Of a stretch of DNA of 8,103 nucleotides, positions 1-6,123 are shown piece by piece (position 1 is the stretch's first letter; each line of letters opens with the position of its first letter). The DNA is taken from NCBI GenBank assembly GCA_955652655.1, contig CATPCK010000954.1:1-8103 (forward strand), written 5' to 3'. The stretch is from an uncultured Ktedonobacteraceae bacterium. Lineage in GTDB: Bacteria; Chloroflexota; Ktedonobacteria; Ktedonobacterales; Ktedonobacteraceae. The notes beneath the pieces are model-generated. The model ran no database searches, had not been told where the DNA came from, and worked only from the letters and a program-made list of their open reading frames with translations. The position numbers and the translations under genes were made by a program.

Positions 1-93
1 AAGATGAGAGACAAGAACATGCGACAAGCCATCTTCTCCTGACCCACCCTTCACGGCTGATTCCTCTGACGTGGCCATTTTCACCCTTTCTAC

Positions 94-122
94 TTGCTTA
101 TCAGCACTCAATATCTTATACT
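94..122 (+). promoter_or_regulatory. candidate sigma-70-type promoter of the HAD gene
   Basis: A -10-like TATACT lies at 117-122 (five of six consensus bases) and a weak -35-like TTGCTT at 94-99, separated by 17 bases. It would give a leader of roughly 75 nt before the ATG at 204. It is the best promoter-like pair in the first 200 bases, but the -35 box is poor, so this is a prediction only. Confidence 0.4.
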
Positions 123-203
123 ACTGGTGCTGTAAGACGCCTTGCTGAAGTCTTGAGAGAGAGATCCGACATCCATGCATGATCACCGAGCGGAGGCGAG
201 ACC

Positions 204-893
204 ATGATCACCCTACCGAAGGCGATTACTTTCGACTGCTACGGCACGCTCATCGATTGGGAGAGCGGCATCCAGCACTTTTTCGCCCAGCGGTTGGCCG
301 CGCACCATCTCCAAGGCCTGGACCCGCGCGTGCTGCAACAGCACTGGGAAGAGATGCAGTTTGTCGCCATCCAGCAGCAGTACCGTCCCTATCGCCAAGT
401 GCTGCGCGAGACGATGCGCATGACCCTCGATAGCTGGCGGATTCCTTACACCGAGCAGGACCTGGAGGAATTCGCCCACGCTATGGGCAGGTGGCCGCCT
501 TTCCCCGACACACAACAGGCCCTTCTTGAGCTGCAGAAGCTGACGAAGACGGTCCTTCTTACCAACACTGACGACGAGATCATCGCCCAAACCCAGCGCA
601 CCCTCGGCGTCACCTTCGACGACATCATCACCGCTCAGCAGGTAGGCGCCTACAAGCCTTCGCACAAGGGCTTTCTCCTGGCCCGCCACCGCCTGGGCCT
701 GCCCGTCTCGGAGATCTGGCACGCTGGGTTCGGCTTCAAATACGACATCGTGCCCGCCACCGAGCTTGGGTACACCACGGTCTGGGTCAATCGCCAGGGC
801 CAGGCAAGGCCCATGAATGTACACGAGACGTTTCTGGTGGGGGATCTGCGGACGCTGCTATATGTGGTGAAAGGCATGGCGGCTGAGATGTGA
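204..893 (+). CDS. HAD-superfamily hydrolase, type-II haloacid-dehalogenase-like
   Basis: A 229-residue cytosolic protein of the L-2-haloacid dehalogenase-like branch of the HAD superfamily, the usual length for that family. Members use an aspartate nucleophile to cleave carbon-halogen or phosphoester bonds; the substrate here cannot be told. Motif I is FDCYGTL with nucleophile Asp11 and the Tyr at position 13 typical of the dehalogenase-like branch. A helical cap follows at about residues 16-110. Motif II is LLTNTDD (Thr120-Asn121), motif III is Lys151 in AYKPSHKGF, and the motif IV region is WHAGFGFKYDIVPA with Asp181, followed by TVWVNRQG. The usual GD(S) of motif IV is replaced by GFGF. 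The ATG at 204 is chosen because GGAGG at 193-197 ends 6 bases upstream; the overlapping frame starting at 179 has no family match. The gene stands alone, with no co-oriented neighbour downstream. The family call is firm; dehalogenase versus phosphatase activity is open. Confidence 0.9.
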   Translation: MITLPKAITFDCYGTLIDWESGIQHFFAQRLAAHHLQGLDPRVLQQHWEEMQFVAIQQQYRPYRQVLRETMRMTLDSWRIPYTEQDLEEFAHAMGRWPPFPDTQQALLELQKLTKTVLLTNTDDEIIAQTQRTLGVTFDDIITAQQVGAYKPSHKGFLLARHRLGLPVSEIWHAGFGFKYDIVPATELGYTTVWVNRQGQARPMNVHETFLVGDLRTLLYVVKGMAAEM

Positions 894-895
894 CG

Positions 896-916
896 AGAAG
901 GGAAGGGTCCCCTTTT
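896..916 (+). terminator. weak terminator-like hairpin after the HAD gene
   Basis: The arms 896-902 and 910-916 can pair over seven positions, one of them G-T, around a 7-base loop. The right arm ends in TTTT. It starts three bases after the TGA. The stem is short and the T run is part of it, so termination is only possible, not shown. Confidence 0.2.
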
Positions 917-919
917 GCC

Positions 920-951
920 TGTATAGGCTCCTTCAGACATCCGTTCGCAAA
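920..951 (+). repeat. 32-bp repeat, copy 1 (diverged)
   Basis: Matches the 2202-2233 copy at 25 of 32 positions by my alignment without gaps. The 3' half, ending CATCCGTTCGCAAA, is best kept. It lies 27 bases after the HAD stop codon and has the same orientation as the copies at 1292, 1731 and 2202. Confidence 0.65.
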
Positions 952-1061
952 ATTGACAGCATGGTGTGCTGGTTACTTCCTTCGTTACGTCGCATACTTC
1001 TACCGCTTTTACATTTTCTATGAGATGTATCATCCTCTTCTCTGCCTCGCAGAGGCATTCC

Positions 1062-1083
1062 GCTTGGGACATGCGTTCAGAAG
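1062..1083 (+). repeat. degraded partial copy of the 32-bp repeat
   Basis: GCTTGGGACATGCGTTCAGAA corresponds to the core of the repeat, about 17 of 20 positions agreeing in the middle. The 5' part that would read GGCTA is not preserved. A second poor copy begins with TGTGCTGGTTACTT at 965-978. Both may be relics or chance resemblance. Confidence 0.35.
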
Positions 1084-1291
1084 AATCAGAAACGTGTGCC
1101 ACAAAAAGCGGGAACGGGCAAGCCTCTGATCAATGCCTGTGCAGATACCTGGGCAACTGGGCAGAAAGATGATCTCTTCTCCTTGTCCGCGGAAGGAAAC
1201 AGGGGAGGAAATACAAGAACATCCACTCCTTTTGAGAGAGCGACATATTATGTCAAGTTTCTTTCACGCACTCTTGGTGCATATACCTTCC

Positions 1292-1323
1292 TGTGGTGGC
1301 TACTTGGCACATCCGTTCGCAAA
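1292..1323 (+). repeat. 32-bp repeat, copy 2
   Basis: Matches the 2202-2233 copy at 27 of 32 positions, including GGCTACTTGG and ATCCGTTCG. About 75-100 bases further right, GAGCATT and ACTAGTA occur in the same order as inside the 161-bp element at 2202-2362. This could mean that copy 2 is the left end of a more decayed relative of that element. Confidence 0.75.
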
Positions 1324-1548
1324 TCAGATGGATTTGCTCTGGATTGCTTCATATTTCTCGGAGCTATGGCATTCACAGATGAAAGAAGACAAGAGCATTT
1401 CTCGTGTCTACTAGTAGCATGCAGAGCATACGCTGTTCATCTTCTCATTCGGCGGAAGTTGACAGGAAGGTGCTTCCAAGCATAACAAGAACACAGTGAC
1501 GCTTGGAACGCGCTCTCTTGAGGTAGTTCTGCTTCTTTGCTGAGGAGC

Positions 1549-1730
1549 TCAGGCTACTCTTCTATAATCGTGGTGGAACCCACCTCATACTGGAACCGAG
1601 ATGATTCGATCACCACACTCATCTGGTGTCACGGAGGGGGCTTCCACTTGCGGGACCTGCTGCTGGATCCCTTGGTGCGGTCGTGCTCGATTGAAATACT
1701 TGACATAGGCAGAGAGGACCCGATGCAGCT
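1549..1730 (-). pseudogene. C-terminal remnant of an integrase-core (rve) transposase
   Basis: On the minus strand the frame reads LHRVLSAYVKYFNRARPHQG and then IQQQVPQ, which is the end of a DDE integrase-core transposase. The N-R-x-R-P-H-Q-G stretch after the last catalytic Glu is characteristic of IS3/IS481-type enzymes. The frame continues to VPV, then meets an in-frame TGA (1585-1587), then resumes as GGFHHDYRRVA and a TGA at 1549-1551. As far as I recall, related transposases end in a similar GLHHDYRR tail, so the first TGA looks like a point mutation. Everything N-terminal is missing: the fragment is cut at 1730, exactly where the 32-bp repeat copy at 1731-1762 begins. Not functional. 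Confidence 0.7.
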
Positions 1731-1762
1731 TGTGCTGGCTACTTAGCATATCTGTTCTCAAA
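1731..1762 (+). repeat. 32-bp repeat, copy 3, at a remnant junction
   Basis: Matches the 2202-2233 copy at 26 of 32 positions (TGTGCTGGCTACTTAGCATA at its left). It abuts the integrase fragment on one side and the helix-turn-helix remnant on the other. Read on the minus strand it is open and joins the two into one 97-codon frame, contributing the residues SLRTDMLSSQ and their neighbours. Confidence 0.75.
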
Positions 1763-2025
1763 GAGGCTTTGTAGCCGTAACGAGCAGCACGAACAACACG
1801 CCGGATCGTTTCCTGTGAGACGCCAGAGTCATCTGCAAATTTGCGGAGAGATTCTTTCTTCTCAAGTACACGTTTCAATACAGTCGGCTATGCTGAAGCG
1901 GGTCTCCCATCTGCCGGGTTTCTCGGCCCTGACCTTCGATGCTGTAGAAGAGGAGGAGTGCTTCTCTGAGCTTGTTCCTCTTCAGCGAGAAGGTCTTGGA
2001 GCTTTTGATACAGGTTTCCCGACGG
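1763..2025 (-). pseudogene. helix-turn-helix protein remnant with an in-frame TAG
   Basis: On the minus strand from 2025 the frame reads PSGNLYQKLQDLLAEEEQAQ, a likely short coiled coil, then a basic proline-rich linker ending DGRPASA. A TAG stop follows (1888-1890), and then TVLKRVLEKKESLRKFADDS and GVSQETIRRVVRAAR. The last part has the spacing of a helix-turn-helix, with GVS at the turn and ETIRRVVRA as recognition helix, like those of resolvases and transposases. The frame is continuous across the TAG, which argues for one nonsense mutation in a once longer protein. I do not recognise the family. It ends at the repeat at 1731-1762. The N-terminal limit is uncertain because the same frame stays open a little further right. 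Confidence 0.45.
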
Positions 2026-2201
2026 CTCAAGGAAGAGGGAGGAAATTGGTGAAAGAGGACTCGAAACCCGTCGGTTCCGATGAGACTATTTATAGAATAT
2101 GTAATACATAGCATAACTGGTACGAAGAGATCTGAGGAAAGACGCGTCGCCACCTTTCACACAGATGTCTGTCGGCTGCGTGTGTCAGAAACGTGCTCCG
2201 T

Positions 2202-2233
2202 TGTACTGGCTACTTGGGATATCCGTTCGAAAA
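2202..2233 (+). repeat. 32-bp repeat, copy 4 (left end of the 161-bp element)
   Basis: Begins TGTACTGGCTACTTGGGATA and ends CCGTTCGAAAA. It is identical to the reverse complement of 2331-2362 and is used here as the reference copy. It contains the small palindromes GGATATCC and TTCGAA. Confidence 0.9.
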
Positions 2234-2330
2234 CCAGGGAATAAACAGTCATGTAGGAGACCTTCTCCCCATCTGTCTGATGTTTGAATCGCAAGGAAAA
2301 TGAACTGAGAGCATTACTAGTAACGCTCTC

Positions 2331-2362
2331 TTTTCGAACGGATATCCCAAGTAGCCAGTACA
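2331..2362 (-). repeat. 32-bp repeat, copy 5, inverted (right end of the 161-bp element)
   Basis: Plus-strand TTTTCGAACGGATATCCCAA and the following 12 bases are the exact reverse complement of 2202-2233. It is the only clear inverted copy in the window. The match stops at 2363, which marks the outer border of the element. Confidence 0.9.
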
Positions 2363-2363
2363 G

Positions 2364-2480
2364 GCCATCAACCTGGTTCGCATTCGTCAGATGCTGCAGC
2401 GGACAGCTCTTGGCATCCCGCCTCGGCCCAAGCGTCCCCTCTCTCCGTTTGCCCGTCTGCAACCGCTCTTGGCGGCATGA
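2364..2480 (+). pseudogene. probable transposase C-terminal tail, cut by the MITE-like element
   Basis: Starting directly after the right end of the 161-bp element, the plus strand has an open 38-codon stretch ending in TGA (2478-2480). It reads AINLVRIRQMLQRTALGIPP and then a basic tail with SPFARLQPLLAA. An AxNLVRxxxML segment followed by a basic linker and a final SPFARL resembles the extreme C-terminus of DDE transposases (IS1182/IS4-like). The rest of the gene is not on the other side of the element in an obvious frame. Resemblance of a short tail is weak evidence, so family assignment is left open. Confidence 0.35.
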
Positions 2481-2531
2481 TGTCCGGACAAAATTTCCCA
2501 GCAGAGTCTTTCATACACCCTGCAAGCCGTT

Positions 2532-3164
2532 TCAGGGGCTGAGCCGGAACGGTGGGTACCGGTCGGTGACGAGGAGAAGCGCATAGCCGATAACTCGGTT
2601 GTGCCAGCGGATGACTCCCTCGACAAAGTCGAACAGGCCTCTCGGGTAGTGCCCGGTGAACAGGATGGCGAACCAGGCGATGATGACCACCACAACAGCC
2701 CCGATCTCCAGGAAGAACAGCACCACGTAGTGAGGGATGGCCAGAAACCACTTGACCAGCGGCAGCCATCGGTTTAATTCCCGCGGCACGTCCGGGTAGG
2801 GAAAGTCCAGATGCACCGATTGCTCCTCGTCCGTGGAGGGATAGTGGTCATCCATGAGTGCGAGGTACGCCGTCACCCGGTTCGAGAAGCGCAACAGCTC
2901 CCGGTTCCAGTCGAACCACCAGCGCGGGTACTTCTGCCGGAAGAGGATCATAAGCAGCGGGCCGACGAAGAGCAAGCCTCCAACGCCCGCGATGATCACG
3001 TTCATGTTGGTGCGGCTGCTCCACTGATACGTGCTGGCGGACACCATTCCCAGCACGATGGCGATCGGGATCACTGTAAAGATGCGGAAGAGGGTCGTCA
3101 AGCGGTTGAGCGGACGGTCGGGGTAGTCCACCGAGAACTGCACGGGGTAGCTTGCATCCATCAT
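2532..3164 (-). CDS. DUF4389 domain-containing membrane protein
   Basis: A 210-residue integral membrane protein of the DUF4389 family, function unknown. It starts YPVQFSVDYPDRPLNRLTTL after a few residues and ends DRYPPFRLSP, both typical. Hydrophobic segments lie at about residues 26-46, 56-76 and 143-170. The protein is an internal duplication: RQKYPRWWFDWN...NRVTAYLALMDDHYP (about 76-109) matches TGHYPRGLFDFV...NRVIGYALLLVTDRYP (about 170-204), and each unit is preceded by a YPDxPxxLNR segment and a hydrophobic stretch. The open frame runs to an ATG at 3245, but I choose the ATG at 3164 because AGGAGGT at 3173-3179 lies 8 bases before it and the extra 27 residues (charged, MGEHFQLSFEAARRR...) do not look like family sequence. 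The second ATG at 3161 is possible. No co-oriented partner is present. Confidence 0.88.
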   Translation of the reverse strand: MMDASYPVQFSVDYPDRPLNRLTTLFRIFTVIPIAIVLGMVSASTYQWSSRTNMNVIIAGVGGLLFVGPLLMILFRQKYPRWWFDWNRELLRFSNRVTAYLALMDDHYPSTDEEQSVHLDFPYPDVPRELNRWLPLVKWFLAIPHYVVLFFLEIGAVVVVIIAWFAILFTGHYPRGLFDFVEGVIRWHNRVIGYALLLVTDRYPPFRLSP

Positions 3165-3172
3165 CTGGTCAT

Positions 3173-3179
3173 ACCTCCT
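3173..3179 (-). promoter_or_regulatory. ribosome binding site deciding the DUF4389 start
   Basis: On the minus strand AGGAGGT is followed by 8 bases and then ATGATG in the protein's frame. The ATG touching the motif is out of frame and reaches a stop after two codons. This places the start at 3164 rather than 3245. Confidence 0.8.
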
Positions 3180-3266
3180 CTGTGAGATGCGCAGCGCCTT
3201 TCGACGACGAGCTGCTTCGAAAGAAAGTTGGAAATGTTCTCCCATCTGAAAAAAGCCCGATAGCTC

Positions 3267-3293
3267 ATTCTATCACAATGTGTGATTAAAGAA
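3267..3293 (-). promoter_or_regulatory. possible promoter and operator of the DUF4389 gene
   Basis: On the minus strand TAGAAT (3267-3272) could be a -10 box, about 100 bases before the ATG. The perfect inverted repeat ATCACA-N3-TGTGAT (3272-3286) overlaps its edge and fills most of the spacer. No good -35 is present; TTCTTT (3288-3293) sits 15 bases away. The palindrome's position is that of a repressor site, or of an activator helping a weak promoter. Both are inferred from layout only. Confidence 0.3.
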
Positions 3294-3444
3294 TAGTGAG
3301 CCTTGACAGACGGAGTCCTTTCAGTCACGTGCTCAGGCTCGTAACTGCACCTTTGAGTATATTGAAACCTTTTATAATCGAACTCGTAGACATTCCACTT
3401 TACAGTACATGAGTCCCGTCATGTATGAACAATTGATGTGTTAA

Positions 3445-4506
3445 CCTCCACATTGTATCCCTCCACCAATTCGGGGCAAGATCACCTATGTCCATACCGC
3501 CCAGCGTGTCGACTTGACCTCATGCCATTTGCGTAAGTGGGCCAAGCGCTTCCTGGAGCAAGGTGCCTCTGGCTTACATGAGAGACCTCGGCTGGGCCGT
3601 CCTCCTGTGTTTCTGCCAGAGGTTGCACTGTATGTGGTGAAGCTGGCTTGCGAACGCCCCGATCAGCTCGACTGTTCGCTTTCGCAATGGAACTGCCCCG
3701 CGCTCGCCCACAGGCTCCAAGCAGATGGAGTCGTGCAGAGCATTTCAGCCAAAACCATCAGACGCATCTTACATTCCCACAGACTCAAGCCTTGGCAGCA
3801 TCACCTCTGGTTGTCAGCAAAAGTTCCCCGTGATCAACACTTTGCCAAACTGGTCCACACACTGGTCGAGCTGTACACTCGACCAGTGACCAGGGAGGAA
3901 ATGGTCCTGTGTGTTGATGAGAAGACCAACCTCCAACCGCGCCCTCGCCTGGCTGCCACGCTTCCCGCTCGCCCAGGCTCCCCAACTCGTTTGGAGCATG
4001 AGTACACACGAGCAGGAGCCTAGCACTTGTTTGCGGCGTTTGATACCCGAACGGGCAAGGTCTACGCTCGGACCGAGGTGCGCAAACGGCAAGTCGAATT
4101 CATTGAGTTTCTCTCCCAGTTGGAGCAGGAGCTTCCCATTGGCAAGACGCGCGTGTATCTGGTGATGGACAATCTGAAGATGCATAAAGGAAAGCAGATT
4201 CAAGCTTGGTTGGCTACCCATCCCCGCTTCGTGTGCCACTTTGTACCTGTACATTGTTCGTGGATGAACCAGGTGGAGCAATGGTTCAGCATCCTCCAGC
4301 GCAAGCGTCTTCGCATCAGCGACTTTTCCAGTCTGGATCACCTCGCCGAGCGCTTGATGGCGTTTGTTGCCGAGTGGAATGTTCAAGCGCATCCCTTCAA
4401 CTGGTCTAGCAAGTCTATTGCCAAAGTCATGGCTAAATGTGAAGCTCAATCCCTTGACAACCACGTCGATAATGCGCCGCAGACGATAAAATTAAACGTC
4501 CGTTAA
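3445..4506 (+). pseudogene. IS630-family transposase, interrupted by an in-frame TAG
   Basis: A DDE transposase of the IS630 family. The readable part starts within the N-terminal helix-turn-helix (AQRVDLTSCHLRKWAKRFLE), then a second helical domain (KTIRRILHSHRLKPW), then the catalytic core: VLCVDEKTNL with the first Asp at 3916-3918, VYLVMDNLKMHK with the second Asp, and WMNQVEQWFS with Glu 36 residues later. The ARTLPARPG-like linker of the family is present as AATLPARPG. After EHEYTRAGA the frame meets TAG at 4021-4023 and goes on without a shift as HLFAAFDTRTGKVY. One base change from a sense codon such as TTG explains it. The stretch before 3514 is open only to 3445 and is shorter and less family-like than a complete N-terminus, so the start is lost or altered. 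Terminal inverted repeats could not be defined. Probably inactive unless the TAG is read through. Confidence 0.85.
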
Positions 4507-5856
4507 CACCTGACTGAACCTGGCAAAGATGAGCGCCATATGCCTGGTGCCCAGCAACCAATTATCGATCCGTATATGTTCGTTTGGCGCATGAATAAGG
4601 CATCCTGGATGGGCGACCCCGACATCGAGGATCGGGAGATTCAGGTGCTCCAGAACGATATCGTACGGACCACTGCCACCAGAGATGGGACTCACCACCG
4701 GCTCCTTGCCATAGACGGCACGAGCTGCCTGCAGAGCCAGTTGGACAAAGGGATCATCGGGGTCCACGACCCCGGCACGCGTGCCAGGGTGAGCCAGCAG
4801 CTCGATATCCTGGAAACCCTGCGCATCCAGATGTGCACGCAATTGGCGCACAACTTCCTGCGGGTCCTGCTCAGGCACCAGACGAAAATCAATTTTGCAG
4901 CCGGCTGAAGCCGGAACGATCGCCTTCGACCCTTCACCCTGGTAGCCACTCCAGAGTCCATTGATGGTACAGGTGGGCAAAAGCACTGCTTCCTTCAACG
5001 CCTGTCCGCTGAGGTCGCCTGCAAAGCGGGTGATCTCATGCTGGGTTTTCTCTTCCTCCTCCTGCGAGGACAGAGCCGCTAGGAGTTCACGCTGTCGTGT
5101 GGTTGGTGGACGGACATCGTCATAGAAGCCGGGGATCAGAATACGCTCCTGCTGATCTTTGAGGGTACCCAGCGCCCAAATCAGGCGCCAGGCGGCATTG
5201 GGCAGGTAGCTATACAAACCGGAGTGAACGTCATCCCTCATCGTCCTTACCCGTAGCTCGACGTCCACCATCCCACGTGCACCAAGCTCCATGTGGAAGC
5301 GGCCTTCGTCGTCCGTTATTGCGCCTTCCCAGACGCAGGCGTCTGCCGAAAGCCGATCCTTGTGCGTACGGATGAAGTCATTGAGCGAAGGGCTGCCGAT
5401 CTCCTCTTCCCCCTCGATGAGGAACTTGATTCGGTACGGCAGGTCTCCATAGACCGCTCGAACCGCATCGAAGGCGGCCAGCCGTGAGATGAGTTCTCCT
5501 TTGTCGTCTTCGGCGCCACGAGCAAAGAGCTTGCCATCGCGCTGCAGAGCTGCAAAGGGGGGAGAATCCCACTGATCCAAGGGTTCTGGCGGCTGGACAT
5601 CGTAGTGGTTATAGAGCAAGAGGGTTCGCTCTCCAGTTCCATACTCCCCAAACACCACGGGATATCCCCCGGTCCCCATCACCTGAGCCGCAATACCACG
5701 AGAGCGAAGCAGGTCGGCAACTAGGGTTGCACATTCACGCATCCCCAGTCCTTGAGATGAGATGCTAGGTTGATTACAGAGCCGAGCTAACTCCTGCATG
5801 CTCTCTTGCACATGCAGCCCCACATACTGATCAAGGGCGGCAATCCTGTCTATCAT
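4492..5856 (-). CDS. M20-family metallopeptidase (dipeptidase-like)
   Basis: A 454-residue zinc-dependent exopeptidase of the M20 family, of the dipeptidase/carnosinase-like group, expected in the cytosol. Metal and catalytic motifs in order: LLLYNHYDVQPPEP (His84, Asp86), GAEDDKGEL (Asp117/118, bridging metal ligand), LIEGEEEIGSPS (Glu151 base and Glu152 ligand), CVWEGA (Glu177 where some relatives have Asp), and CLIHAPNEHIRI (His422). RDDVHSGLYS (His211) opens the dimerisation domain, about 195-305. Length is usual for the group. The start at 5856 is chosen because AGGAGGT at 5863-5869 lies 6 bases upstream; the GTG at 5859 is too close and the longer frame to 5907 adds 17 unlikely residues. 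The last codons (QVLTDV) overlap the end of the IS630 transposase frame, so the original C-terminus may have been altered by insertion. The substrate is not determined. Confidence 0.92.
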   Translation of the reverse strand: MIDRIAALDQYVGLHVQESMQELARLCNQPSISSQGLGMRECATLVADLLRSRGIAAQVMGTGGYPVVFGEYGTGERTLLLYNHYDVQPPEPLDQWDSPPFAALQRDGKLFARGAEDDKGELISRLAAFDAVRAVYGDLPYRIKFLIEGEEEIGSPSLNDFIRTHKDRLSADACVWEGAITDDEGRFHMELGARGMVDVELRVRTMRDDVHSGLYSYLPNAAWRLIWALGTLKDQQERILIPGFYDDVRPPTTRQRELLAALSSQEEEEKTQHEITRFAGDLSGQALKEAVLLPTCTINGLWSGYQGEGSKAIVPASAGCKIDFRLVPEQDPQEVVRQLRAHLDAQGFQDIELLAHPGTRAGVVDPDDPFVQLALQAARAVYGKEPVVSPISGGSGPYDIVLEHLNLPILDVGVAHPGCLIHAPNEHIRIDNWLLGTRHMALIFARFSQVLTDV

Positions 5857-5862
5857 CACGAT

Positions 5863-5869
5863 ACCTCCT
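5863..5869 (-). promoter_or_regulatory. ribosome binding site of the M20 peptidase
   Basis: AGGAGGT on the minus strand, 6 bases before ATG ATA GAC. It fixes the start at 5856 in preference to the upstream in-frame ATG at 5907. No convincing promoter was found further upstream. Confidence 0.75.
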
Positions 5870-6123
5870 GTAAATTGGTGCTTTCTCCGCACAGAGCCGC
5901 TGCTCAACCCAAAAGAATGCTCATCTGATCGTTCTCCATTTCCTTTTCGTCTCTGAGGCGTCCTCTCGATTCTCTCGTCTGTCCTGACGAGTCAAGAAAC
6001 TTCCACTCGTCGTGCGTGGATCAGGTTGAAACCCATGCGGTCATCGGGACGAATCCGCACCATACGAGGGCAGGATGAGCTTGATTGAGGCCCAAAGAGC
6101 TCAAACAGTGGGGAGTGCAAGCA

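Larger units (their letters stand above)
917..1548. other. gene-free stretch with decayed repeat copies
   Basis: About 630 bases with no recognisable coding sequence. The short open frames in all phases match no family I know and lack convincing ribosome binding sites. What can be seen are two clear copies of the 32-bp repeat (920-951 and 1292-1323), two degraded copies (about 965-989 and 1062-1083), and a small palindrome GACATA-T-TATGTC at 1242-1254. It is best read as accumulated remains of small mobile elements. Confidence 0.5.
2202..2362. mobile_element. 161-bp MITE-like palindromic element
   Basis: Two 32-bp ends, 2202-2233 and 2331-2362, are perfect inverted copies of each other around 97 bases of interior with no plausible gene. 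Just inside the right end is a 24-base near-perfect palindrome (2307-2330, GAGAGC...GCTCTC centred on ACTAGT, one mismatched pair). Perfect long terminal inverted repeats on a short non-coding body are the hallmark of a MITE, moved by a transposase encoded elsewhere. I see no clear target-site duplication next to the ends. To the right it abuts a transposase tail at 2364-2480, suggesting insertion into a transposon relic. An alternative is a hairpin left by recombination between two oppositely oriented repeat copies. Confidence 0.65.

Noticed and set aside
179..433. Plus-strand frame starting before the HAD gene
   Set aside because: It overlaps the HAD start in another phase, is rich in Pro, Arg and Ala without any motif, and has no family resemblance.
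213..824. Long minus-strand open frame opposite the HAD gene
   Set aside because: It is the antisense shadow of a gene with clear HAD motifs and a good ribosome binding site.
890..1485. Several overlapping short plus-strand frames as small genes
   Set aside because: They overlap each other in different phases, run through repeat copies, have no family resemblance and no clear ribosome binding sites.
920..2362. Direct repeats as a CRISPR array
   Set aside because: Copies are hundreds of bases apart at unequal distances (about 370-470), one is inverted, and they have diverged. There are no spacers of uniform size and no cas genes.
2368..2769. Minus-strand frames overlapping the 3' end of the DUF4389 gene
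   Set aside because: They are in other phases of a confidently identified gene; composition is that of a shadow frame.
3814..4464. Long minus-strand frame across the IS630 transposase
   Set aside because: Antisense shadow of a frame that carries the DDE motifs in the right order.
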